Positions 1-5,327 are shown, counted from the stretch's first letter. The stretch: DNA of 5,621 bases from Desulfovibrio sp. (GCA_031281815.1 JAITEY010000160.1:1-5621); one strand, 5' to 3'. Numbers and translations: made by a program. The notes: generated by a model from the letters alone, not told the origin.

Positions 1-89
1 TGCCTTTTATGGCTACAATGAACAATTTTGAGACAACTTCATGGAAATAGGGGCTTGCCTGAACTTTCGGGAAAAGAGGAGTAGTGAAA

Positions 90-110
90 AATGGGGACAG
101 AATGGGGACA
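90..110 (+). repeat. Short tandem direct repeat, 10-bp motif
   Basis: The motif AATGGGGACA occurs at 90-99 and again at 101-110, separated by a single G, giving an 11-bp period. It sits in the AT-richer stretch beyond the 3' end of the initiator tRNA gene and its terminator. No convincing protein-coding gene covers it: plus-strand frames across 1-160 are broken by stops at 29-31 and 48-50, and the best open stretch (41 to about 153) encodes only 37 residues without recognisable motifs. Its role is unknown. Repeats of this kind are sometimes seen near mobile-element ends, but nothing here proves that. Confidence 0.6.
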
Positions 111-126
111 ACAACGAGACAATCCC

Positions 127-160
127 AAAAAAAGGGTTTACGACTTACTCGTAAACCCTT
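127..160 (-). terminator. Intrinsic terminator of the tRNA-fMet transcript
   Basis: On the minus strand a perfect 12-bp stem (arms 149-160 and 132-143, AAGGGTTTACGA paired with TCGTAAACCCTT) closes a 5-nt loop (144-148). It runs straight into a T tract corresponding to seven A on the plus strand (127-133). It begins 9 nt after the CCA end of the tRNA gene, which is the expected position for a rho-independent terminator. Because no clear terminator was found after ribF, this hairpin may also stop readthrough from the upstream gene cluster. Confidence 0.9.
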
Positions 161-168
161 GAATTTTC

Positions 169-245
169 TGGTTGCGGGGCCAGGATTTGAACCTGGGGCC
201 TCCGGGTTATGAGCCCGACGAGCTACCAAACTGCTCTACCCCGCG
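169..245 (-). tRNA. Initiator tRNA-fMet (anticodon CAU)
   Basis: A 77-nt tRNA that delivers formyl-methionine for translation initiation. On the minus strand it begins CGCGGGG and ends CCCCGCA, A73, then an encoded CCA. Position 1 (C) and position 72 (A) do not pair. This C1xA72 mismatch is the bacterial initiator hallmark that allows formylation and blocks use in elongation. The anticodon loop CTCATAA (207-213) carries CAT (209-211 on the plus strand). It is flanked by GGG and CCC, the three consecutive G-C pairs needed for P-site entry. The T loop reads TTCAAAT. The gene lies 243 nt after ribF, with a terminator just beyond it. It is the same length as the E. coli initiator tRNA. Confidence 0.97.
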
Positions 246-342
246 TCATGCGCGCCAAAATTCAGCGCTGAACGATTCACTACATCGTATTGTCGGACAG
301 GTCAAGCCCTCGCCGAGTGCGAAACAGTGTCAACGGATAAAT

Positions 343-370
343 ATTGTAACATATTAAAATTTCACGCCAA
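343..370 (-). promoter_or_regulatory. Putative sigma70-type promoter for tRNA-fMet
   Basis: On the minus strand TTGGCG (365-370) is followed, after a 16-bp spacer, by TACAAT (343-348), a good match to the -35 and -10 consensus in an AT-rich block that contrasts with the surrounding GC-rich DNA. A start near 336 would give a leader of about 90 nt before the tRNA 5' end. A second candidate nearer the gene has TTGACC (300-305) and TAGTGA (277-282) with a 17-bp spacer, but its -10 box is poor. A TTGACA at 328-333 has no acceptable -10 box. Which element is used cannot be decided from sequence alone. Confidence 0.45.
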
Positions 371-379
371 AATTTCACG
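356..379. repeat. 11-bp tandem direct repeat at the tRNA promoter
   Basis: AAAATTTCACG occurs at 356-366 and 369-379 on the plus strand, separated by CC, giving a 13-bp period. The repeats cover the -35 element proposed for the tRNA promoter (365-370). Possible roles are a protein-binding operator or an UP-element-like A/T tract, or the repeat may be chance duplication in AT-rich DNA. I do not recognise a known regulator site. Confidence 0.5.
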
Positions 380-488
380 AAAAATCGCTTGGAGGTCAAG
401 CACCGCAATACGTTGCCGATTTTCGAACCTCAATCGCGTAGACATGCCTTGCTTGTGAAAAATGAATAACGAGAAAACGCTGTTGCCG

Positions 489-1586
489 TTACGCCGGCTC
501 TATTTTCGATGCCGATTGACAGCGTGCCGGCAGCGCCGTATCCGCGTCGATCATGGTTTCGGCTTCCCGCGCATCCTGACGGATGCGCGCCGCAAGTTCG
601 TCCACGCTCGCGAATTTGCGCTCGTCGCGTATGCGTTGCAGGAAATGTACCTTGAGGGGCACGCCGTACAGGTCGCCGTTGAAATGCAGGATATGCGCTT
701 CCACGCGGGCAAAGCCGTCGCCGAACGTGGGGTTGACGCCGACATTGGCCACGCCGCGCAGCATACGTCGGCAAAGCGTATCCGGGCTTTGCCAGGAACT
801 GTCCGGAAGCGGCAGGCGACCGCCTTCGCCGGCGCGCGCGGGGCATGCCTCCCCGGCCTGTTTTTCGGAACGGGCGTCGATTTCGACGGTTACGGCATAG
901 ACGCCGTGCTTGGGCAGCAGTATACCCGCGTCCGGGCGCAGGTTGGCGGTAGGAAAACCCAGAAGGCTCCCGCCCCGCGCCTTGCCGTGTTCCACAACGC
1001 CTTCAGCGCTGTAGGGGCGCCCGAGCAGCCGCGCGGCCCCGACGACATCGCCTTCACGCAGCAGGGCGCGGATGCGCGTGGAACTGACGGGTTCCCCTCC
1101 CTTGAGCAAGGCGGGAGCCTCTTCCACGCAAAAGCCGTGCAGACGGCCCAGTTCGTTGAGCAACGCGGCGTTTCCCCGCCGATCCCTGCCGAAGGCATAG
1201 TCATACCCGACGACCAGGGCGCGGGTGTGCAGGGCATCCAGCAGCACGGCGCGGACGAACGCTTCGGGCGGCATGGCGGCGATTTCCCTGGTAAAGGGCA
1301 GGACCAGAGCCGCATCCATGCCCAGTTGTTCGAAGCAGTCCAGCTTGCCTTGCAGGGAAATCAGTTGGGGCGGCGCGTTTTCCCCTCTGAGCAGGCGCAG
1401 AGGATGAGGGTCGAAGGTGACGGCGGCAGCGGGCAGACCCAGTTCACGGGCTGAAGCGAGAGTTTTGCGCAGCAGCGCGCGGTGTCCGAGGTGCACCCCG
1501 TCGAAATTGCCTAGGGTAACGGCGCAGCCGGAGGTCTCAATACGCGGATTCCCGGCAAGGGAGCGAATATCGCGGGCGACAAGCAC
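489..1586 (-). CDS. ribF: Bifunctional riboflavin kinase / FAD synthetase RibF
   Basis: A cytoplasmic enzyme that phosphorylates riboflavin to FMN and then adenylates FMN to FAD. The N-terminal FMN adenylyltransferase domain (about residues 1-180) shows the nucleotidyltransferase motif GNFDGVHLGH (26-35), FDPHP (58-62), GYDYAFGRDRRG (127-138) and SSTRIR (168-173). The C-terminal flavokinase domain shows LGRPY (188-192), GFPTANL (210-216), GVANVGVNPTF (278-288), FNGDLYG (302-308) and RDERKF (320-325). At 365 residues it is longer than the usual 305-320. Most of the excess is an insertion at about 236-276 between the GVYAV strand and GVANVG, plus a short tail after 345. It starts at GTG (1584-1586), with AAGGA 6 nt upstream overlapping the stop of the HAD gene 9 nt away, so the two are probably translationally coupled. 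The stop is TAA at 489-491. No clear terminator follows. Confidence 0.96.
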   Translation of the reverse strand: MLVARDIRSLAGNPRIETSGCAVTLGNFDGVHLGHRALLRKTLASARELGLPAAAVTFDPHPLRLLRGENAPPQLISLQGKLDCFEQLGMDAALVLPFTREIAAMPPEAFVRAVLLDALHTRALVVGYDYAFGRDRRGNAALLNELGRLHGFCVEEAPALLKGGEPVSSTRIRALLREGDVVGAARLLGRPYSAEGVVEHGKARGGSLLGFPTANLRPDAGILLPKHGVYAVTVEIDARSEKQAGEACPARAGEGGRLPLPDSSWQSPDTLCRRMLRGVANVGVNPTFGDGFARVEAHILHFNGDLYGVPLKVHFLQRIRDERKFASVDELAARIRQDAREAETMIDADTALPARCQSASKIEPA

Positions 1587-1595
1587 AGAGTGTCC

Positions 1596-2243
1596 TTAAC
1601 GTCTGCCGGCAACCGGCCCTTCAAGCCAGTCGAGGAAACGGGTCATATCGTCGTGCCGGGGCAAAGCGCTCTCCCTGAACAGTTCCCCGCGCCCGTAAAA
1701 CTGCGTGCCCGCCTGCCGGGCGGCCTCCAGGTCCGTGTACGCGTCCCCGACCATGACGCACCGGGCGGGGTCGACGCCGCTCTGTTCCACTATGGACTTC
1801 AAGAGAGCGTCCTTGGCCGGGGGCCAACCGCGAATGCCGTCAAAATACCGCGCAAGGCCGCGTTTTTCCAGAATATAACATAATTCTTCCTGCGGCGCCC
1901 CGGACGCGACATACAGGGGCAGGCGTCCGTGCAGGCGGTCCAGCACCTCCTGCATGCCGGGGACCAAGGGGCAGACCGTGACTTCTTCCAAGGCCGCATG
2001 CACGAATTTTTCATTCAGAACCGCTTTTTCCTCGACGCTGATCTCTCTGCCCAGAATTTCACGATACAGCCACGCGAATTTTTCATAGCGGCTGACGCCG
2101 CCGTGCATGCTGTGGTACAGGGCCAGACGGTCCGCGGCTTCTTCGCCGAATTCCGCGCCGATACGTCGAAAGGCGCGGGTCTTCACGTCCATGCTTTCCA
2201 GAATCACCCCGTCGCAATCGAACACAACAAGCGCTATATCCAC
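1596..2243 (-). CDS. HAD-superfamily phosphatase (subfamily IA type)
   Basis: A predicted cytoplasmic Mg-dependent phosphatase of 215 residues; the substrate cannot be told from sequence. All four HAD motifs are present, numbering from the chosen GTG. Motif I is FDCDGVILES (8-17), with nucleophile D9 and acid/base D11. Motif II is VASGAP (112-117) with S114. Motif III is K144. Motif IV is GDAYTDLEAA (166-175) with D167 and D171. A helical cap (about 18-90) follows motif I, as in beta-phosphoglucomutase and phosphoglycolate phosphatase relatives. I start it at GTG 2241-2243, immediately before the core strand, with GAAGG 10 nt and GGGA 5 nt upstream. The open frame extends to a TTG at 2301-2303, but those 20 codons lie in repeat DNA read in another frame. 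It follows the dehydrogenase after a 116-nt repeat-filled gap and ends 9 nt before ribF. It could act on a sugar phosphate or phosphorylated acid made by its neighbours, which is inference. Confidence 0.9.
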   Translation of the reverse strand: MDIALVVFDCDGVILESMDVKTRAFRRIGAEFGEEAADRLALYHSMHGGVSRYEKFAWLYREILGREISVEEKAVLNEKFVHAALEEVTVCPLVPGMQEVLDRLHGRLPLYVASGAPQEELCYILEKRGLARYFDGIRGWPPAKDALLKSIVEQSGVDPARCVMVGDAYTDLEAARQAGTQFYGRGELFRESALPRHDDMTRFLDWLEGPVAGRR

Positions 2244-2248
2244 AAATT

Positions 2249-2258
2249 TCCCGCCTTC
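2249..2258 (-). promoter_or_regulatory. Ribosome binding site of the HAD gene (decides start)
   Basis: Upstream of the GTG at 2241-2243, the minus strand carries GAAGG (2254-2258), 10 nt from the start, and GGGA (2249-2252), 5 nt from it. No such site fits the more upstream TTG at 2301-2303, which lies inside repeat DNA. This favours the shorter 215-residue product. The GAAGG also overlaps the TGA (2257-2259) of the last mini-ORF in the tandem repeat. Confidence 0.55.
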
Positions 2259-2310
2259 AGTTGTGCCCGTGCAGGACGACCGGGAGATTATGTACACGTT
2301 CAATCATCAT
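2257..2310 (-). other. Mini-ORF A, 17 codons, in the most distal repeat copy
   Basis: An open frame ATG-TGA encoding MMIERVHNLPVVLHGHN, a degenerate relative of the dehydrogenase C-terminus (ESVRNLLAVLHGKHG). Its ATG (2308-2310) shares one base with the TGA of mini-ORF B (TGATG), and GGGA lies 7 nt upstream of it. Its stop is 13 nt before the GTG of the HAD gene. Compared with mini-ORF B, 3 codons differ silently and 6 change the residue, so strong protein-level selection is not evident. It may be a decaying duplicate, or a reinitiation stepping stone. Translation is unproven. Confidence 0.3.
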
Positions 2311-2421
2311 CAGTGTTTCCCATGCAGGACGGCCGGGAGGTTGCGCACGCTTTCAATCTTCATCCGTGTTTCCCATGCAGGACGGCCAGGAGGTTGCGCA
2401 CGCTTTCCGCTTCCATGGCCG
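2263..2421. repeat. 53-bp tandem repeat, three copies, at the dehydrogenase 3' end
   Basis: There are three head-to-tail units with an exact 53-bp period: A 2263-2315, B 2316-2368 and C 2369-2421. The anchor GCAGGAC recurs at 2271, 2324 and 2377. Unit C is inside the dehydrogenase gene and encodes its last codons. B matches C at 38 of the first 39 positions and then diverges. A matches B at 41 of 53. The gradient suggests that A is an older duplicate and B a younger one, both derived from the coding copy C. Because 53 is not a multiple of 3, each copy shifts the reading frame. The array fills most of the gap between the dehydrogenase and HAD genes. Confidence 0.95.
2310..2363 (-). other. Mini-ORF B, 17 codons, in the middle repeat copy
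   Basis: An open frame ATG-TGA encoding MKIESVRNLPAVLHGKH, nearly identical to the dehydrogenase C-terminus but in a different frame. Its ATG (2361-2363) overlaps the dehydrogenase TGA (2360-2362) as ATGA, and GGGA stands 7 nt upstream. The ATGA overlap is a common coupling arrangement, so translation by reinitiation is possible. A 17-residue product copied from a dehydrogenase tail has no evident function, and it may simply be a duplication remnant. Confidence 0.35.
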
Positions 2422-3283
2422 CGCGGGTTTCCGCGGCATAGGCCCCTATGTGCGGGGTCAGTATCACGCCGGGCAGGGAAGCCAGAGGACCGGAGGGCGG
2501 GTACGGTTCCCGCATGAAGACATCCAGAGCCGCGCCGGCCAATTTGCCGCTTTGCAGAGCGCCGGCTAGGGCGCTTTCGTCCACCAGCCCGCCGCGCGCG
2601 GCGTTGATGAGCAACGCCCCGCCCTGCATGCGCGCCAGTCTGCCCGCGTCCAGCAAAGGCAGGCCGTCCGCGCGGGGCGGGCAATGCAGGGTCACGATGT
2701 CCGCCCAGGCGAGAAGGGCGTCCGCCTCCATACGCCTGCAAGCGCCGCCGTCGACAACGCCTGGATCATGGAAAGCGACTTCGCAGCCCATAAGCGTAAA
2801 GAGGGCGGCAACCTTGCGCCCGATGCGGCCGAAGCCGAAAATGCCCACCCGCTTGCCGGCCAAAAGGCGCCCCATGTATTTTTTCCATGTGCCGGCGCGC
2901 ACTTCGCGGTCCATGCGCGTGATGCGGCGGGACAGGTCCAGGGCCAGAGCCAGGGTCAGTTCCGCCACCGCCCCGACCGGCGCGAGCGGCGTGTTGCGCA
3001 CCTGTATGCCGCGCGCCTGCGCGGCAGGCATATCCACGCTGTCCAGACCGGAACCGCAGCGGGAGATAACCTTCAGGCCGGGCGCCGCGTCCATGACCGC
3101 GGCGGTCAGGGGTTCCGTGCCCGCCACGACGCCCGCGCAACCGCGCAGGATGTCAGCGGCCTCGGACTCGGTAAGCGTGCGGCGGTGCGGGTTGGCGACG
3201 ATTTCCACGCCGCCCGCGCGGAGCAGGCGCAGGGGCTCCTCGTCGTATTCCGCAAAGGTGGAGGTGGTGACGGCTACGCGCAT
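2360..3283 (-). CDS. D-isomer-specific 2-hydroxyacid dehydrogenase (SerA-like fold)
   Basis: A predicted cytoplasmic NAD-dependent oxidoreductase of 307 residues interconverting a D-2-hydroxyacid and a 2-oxoacid. Numbered from the chosen ATG, the catalytic-domain motif RCGSGLDSVD spans 75-84 and the Rossmann motif GFGRIG 150-155. An acidic residue, D173, ends the next strand, which favours NAD over NADP. HCP follows at 200-202. The catalytic set is R230 (in NAARGGLVDE), E259 (in REPYPP) and H278 (in TPHIGA). There is no C-terminal ACT regulatory domain, so it is a short form like glycerate or phosphoglycerate dehydrogenases; the substrate is unresolved. I chose ATG 3281-3283 because AGGA lies 7 nt upstream. 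The frame extends 11 codons to a GTG at 3314-3316. It lies between a beta-helix acyltransferase and a HAD phosphatase. Its 3' end is the parent copy of a 53-bp tandem repeat. Confidence 0.92.
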   Translation of the reverse strand: MRVAVTTSTFAEYDEEPLRLLRAGGVEIVANPHRRTLTESEAADILRGCAGVVAGTEPLTAAVMDAAPGLKVISRCGSGLDSVDMPAAQARGIQVRNTPLAPVGAVAELTLALALDLSRRITRMDREVRAGTWKKYMGRLLAGKRVGIFGFGRIGRKVAALFTLMGCEVAFHDPGVVDGGACRRMEADALLAWADIVTLHCPPRADGLPLLDAGRLARMQGGALLINAARGGLVDESALAGALQSGKLAGAALDVFMREPYPPSGPLASLPGVILTPHIGAYAAETRAAMEAESVRNLLAVLHGKHG

Positions 3284-3290
3284 TCTTTTT

Positions 3291-3294
3291 TCCT
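3291..3294 (-). promoter_or_regulatory. Ribosome binding site of the dehydrogenase (decides start)
   Basis: AGGA on the minus strand, 7 nt before the ATG at 3281-3283, followed by a purine-rich spacer. The upstream GTG at 3314-3316 has no comparable site and abuts the 24-bp tandem repeat. This supports the 307-residue form, which begins directly with the first beta strand (MRVAVTTS). Confidence 0.7.
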
Positions 3295-3317
3295 GATGCC
3301 TTTCGGACGATTTCACT

Positions 3318-3365
3318 CTGCCGGGCGATGTCCGTATTCACCTGCCGGGCGGTGTCCGCGTTCAG
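3318..3365. repeat. 24-bp tandem duplication between acyltransferase and dehydrogenase
   Basis: Two adjacent 24-bp units at 3318-3341 and 3342-3365 match at 20 of 24 positions. Both contain CTGCCGGGCG and TGTCCG. The second unit covers the TGA stop of the acyltransferase (3362-3364), so this copy straddles the gene end while the other lies in the 78-nt spacer. Like the 53-bp array one gene further on, it duplicates the DNA at a gene 3' end. Whether it binds a protein, shapes mRNA or is a replication-slippage scar is not known. Confidence 0.85.
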
Positions 3366-3961
3366 CAGGTATGTTCTCCGGGGCCGCGCTTGCGCAAGAC
3401 CCGCGCAGGCACCCCGCCGACAACGGCGTCAGCGGGCACGTCGCGGCTTACGACGGCGCCGGCGGCGACAACCGCACCGGAGCAGATGCGCGTTCCGGGC
3501 AGGATCACAGCGTGCGCGCCGATCCAGACATTGTCCTCAATGACTACCGCGGAGGGCACATGCCCCTGTTCTACTATGGGAATATCCGTGCGGTCAAAGG
3601 CATGATTGGCTCCCTGTATCAGGCACATGGGGCCTACGGCCGTGTTGCTGCCGATGCGGATCTCGGCGTCGTTGGCGTTGACCGATGTGAAATCTCCCAA
3701 AAAGACATTGTCTCCCAAGGTAATTTTTCCGCGCGTCGCGTAGAGGGAGCAGCAGCGGTTCAGGCCGACGCCCCGGCCCAAGCGGATATTCCTGAACCCC
3801 TGGATGACGACCCCGGTTCCGGAGCGGAACGGCCCGGCCGAGGCGAACAGGGGACGATAAAGCAGACGCCGGAGCACGGTGCCGGGTCCGCCGGGCACCC
3901 AGCCCGCGAGCAGCCGCCAGAATTCTTCCCCCTGCAGGATGAAACGTTCACGCAGGGTCAC
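3362..3961 (-). CDS. Left-handed beta-helix (hexapeptide-repeat) acyltransferase
   Basis: A predicted acetyl- or acyl-CoA-dependent O- or N-acyltransferase of 199 residues, of the WbbJ/maltose acetyltransferase type. After an N-terminal segment rich in basic and aromatic residues (1-45), imperfect hexapeptide repeats run from about 50 to 180, for example ITLGDNVFLGDF (80-91), IRIGSNTAVG (101-110), VVIEDNVWIGAHAVILPG (139-156) and a coil ending AVVGGVPARVLRK. The loop GANHAFDRTDIPI (117-129) carries H120, the likely catalytic histidine of this family. These enzymes usually modify sugars in surface polysaccharides and act in the cytoplasm as trimers, which is family knowledge. The GTG start (3959-3961) overlaps the TGA of ispDF by 4 nt (GTGA), so translation is coupled. 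It ends 78 nt before the dehydrogenase. The acceptor is unknown, and it is not a clear serine acetyltransferase. Confidence 0.9.
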   Translation of the reverse strand: MTLRERFILQGEEFWRLLAGWVPGGPGTVLRRLLYRPLFASAGPFRSGTGVVIQGFRNIRLGRGVGLNRCCSLYATRGKITLGDNVFLGDFTSVNANDAEIRIGSNTAVGPMCLIQGANHAFDRTDIPIVEQGHVPSAVVIEDNVWIGAHAVILPGTRICSGAVVAAGAVVSRDVPADAVVGGVPARVLRKRGPGEHTC

Positions 3962-5289
3962 GGCGCGGACGCCCCTGTCGCGGGAGACACACCCCCTCCG
4001 GTTGTGTCGAAATATCTATCCGGGCTTTGCCCGGAGCGGTTTGAAAAGGTCCGCGGAAGGCCCAGCCGCCCTGCAACGTCGGAAGCAGGCGTGAGGAATC
4101 CGTTGACCAGGGCCACGGCCTTGATGCCTTTTTTTTCTCCGGTAAATCCCAATTTTTCCTCGGTCGTCGCCTTAAGGTTCACACGGGAGCGGTCGAGGCG
4201 CAGCAGTTTTGCGATGTTGTCGGTCACGGCGTCGCGGTGCGGGGCGATGCGCGGCACTTGGGCGATGACGGTCAAATCGGCGTGTTCGGGGCGGAAGCCT
4301 GCGGCGAGGCAACGCTCCAGCGTTTCGGTGAGCAGTATGCCGCTTGCGATGTTCTCCAGTTCAGGGTCGGAGTCGGGGAAAAGCAGGCCGATATCGCCCC
4401 CGCAGATGCAGCCGAGCAGGGCGTCCGTGAGGGCGTGAAGCAGCACGTCGCCGTCCGAATGGGCATGCACGGTAATGTCGCCGGGGATGAGCACGCCGCC
4501 CAAGACAAGCGGACGGTTGCCGCCGTATCGATGCACATCATAGCCGAAACCGCTGCGCGGGACAGGCGTCTGCACATCAAGACGGTCCGGGCCGCAGCCG
4601 TCGTATGCCGGCATCGGCCGCAACAGGCGCAGGTCTTCAGGGGTAGTGATTTTGACATTGCCCGCGTCACCGGGAACCACCGTGACCGGGATGCCGCAGT
4701 ACTCCATAAGCCCGGCATCGTCGGTGACCTGAACCCCTGCGCCGCGGACGCGCTCATGCGCTTTTCTCAGATCTTCGGCAGCAAAACCCTGAGGAGTCTG
4801 GACAGCGCGCAGGCAGGCCCGGTCGAGGCTTTTCCTCACCGTACCCGCCGCATCCACTTCTTTCAGGGTATCCGTTACCGCGATGCCGGGGATGACGGCC
4901 CTGCTTCCCTGCTCAAGGGCTTCCAGCACACGGGTGATCAGCGCCGGCGTTACGAACGGGCGGGCGGCATCGTGGACGAGCACGGCGTCGCAATCCGCCG
5001 GCAGGGCCGCAACGCCCGAAGCGGAAGACTCCCGCCTGCTCTCCCCTCCCGCGCGAAGCAGGCAGGGCAGGCCCAAAGAAGGCGCGTCCCTGATCAGCGC
5101 GTTGACGGCGTCGAAGTCGCAGTCCGGGGGCAGCACCAGCACCAGACCGTGCAAAGCGGGAATACGTGCGAAGGTCAGCAGGGAATGCAAAAACAGGGGC
5201 ATGCCCCTGTGTGTAAAAAACTGCTTGGGAAGGCTCCGTCCCGAGCGCAGGCCGCGACCGGCGGCCAGGACAACGGCCCATGTATTCAT
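3958..5289 (-). CDS. ispDF: Bifunctional IspD/IspF of the MEP isoprenoid pathway
   Basis: A cytoplasmic fusion of 443 residues joining two MEP-pathway steps. IspD makes CDP-methylerythritol from MEP and CTP, and IspF cyclises the later phosphorylated intermediate to MEcPP. The IspD part (1-225) shows AAGRGLRSGRSLPKQF (9-24, nucleotide binding), VHDAARP (105-111), VTDTLK (138-143), TPQ (165-167) and NVKITTPEDL (211-220). A linker (about 222-246) leads to IspF, with GFGYDVHR (247-254, metal ligands D251 and H253), HSDGDVLLHALTDALLG (277-293, third ligand H285), GDIGLLFPDSDP (298-309) and TTEEKLGFTG (375-384). After AVALV (391-395) there is a tail of nearly 50 residues not seen in ordinary IspF. 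The start is ATG 5287-5289 with AAGGA 7 nt upstream. It lies 38 nt after rnpB and overlaps the acyltransferase by 4 nt. Such fusions are known in several proteobacterial groups, including Desulfovibrio. Confidence 0.96.
   Translation of the reverse strand: MNTWAVVLAAGRGLRSGRSLPKQFFTHRGMPLFLHSLLTFARIPALHGLVLVLPPDCDFDAVNALIRDAPSLGLPCLLRAGGESRRESSASGVAALPADCDAVLVHDAARPFVTPALITRVLEALEQGSRAVIPGIAVTDTLKEVDAAGTVRKSLDRACLRAVQTPQGFAAEDLRKAHERVRGAGVQVTDDAGLMEYCGIPVTVVPGDAGNVKITTPEDLRLLRPMPAYDGCGPDRLDVQTPVPRSGFGYDVHRYGGNRPLVLGGVLIPGDITVHAHSDGDVLLHALTDALLGCICGGDIGLLFPDSDPELENIASGILLTETLERCLAAGFRPEHADLTVIAQVPRIAPHRDAVTDNIAKLLRLDRSRVNLKATTEEKLGFTGEKKGIKAVALVNGFLTPASDVAGRLGLPRTFSNRSGQSPDRYFDTTGGGVSPATGASAP
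4019..4035 (-). other. Perfect 7-bp GC hairpin inside the ispDF tail
   Basis: Arms 4029-4035 and 4019-4025 (TCCGGGC/GCCCGGA) close a 3-nt loop. The minus strand then continues TAGATATTTC, with no proper U tract. The hairpin lies within the codons of the IspDF C-terminal tail, around residues 418-424. It resembles the stem of an intrinsic terminator but lacks the T run, so I do not call it a working terminator. Confidence 0.5.
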
Positions 5290-5327
5290 CCGAAATTCCT
5301 TAACGGTACGAAGGCGTCGACGTCTTC

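Noticed and set aside
172..357. Short plus-strand open frame over the tRNA
   Set aside because: Its first part is the complement of the initiator tRNA gene, a common source of spurious peptides.
462..1454. Plus-strand open frame antisense to ribF (330 codons)
   Set aside because: The minus strand encodes full RibF with all motifs. The plus frame has no motif and no credible start context.
2244..2303. N-terminal extension of the HAD protein from TTG
   Set aside because: The extra 20 residues are encoded by repeat DNA in a shifted frame and precede the first core strand. A GTG with nearby Shine-Dalgarno-like sequence fits the family better.
2263..2421. CRISPR array
   Set aside because: The units are contiguous, with no unique spacers between them, and one lies inside a coding gene. 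There are only three copies and no cas genes.
1596..3961. Serine/cysteine pathway reading (SerA-SerB-CysE) of the three middle genes
   Set aside because: The fold classes fit loosely, but the acyltransferase lacks CysE-like features, the dehydrogenase lacks a regulatory domain, and the HAD protein has an IA-type cap unlike typical SerB. No transaminase is present.
2684..4438. Long plus-strand open frame (584 codons)
   Set aside because: It lies antisense to the dehydrogenase, acyltransferase and ispDF genes, which show clear catalytic motifs. It is a shadow frame typical of GC-rich DNA and contains no recognisable domain.
5310..5327. Terminator hairpin for rnpB
   Set aside because: A short imperfect inverted repeat (GAAG with CTTC around GACGTC-like bases) exists here, but it is weak and has no T tract after it.
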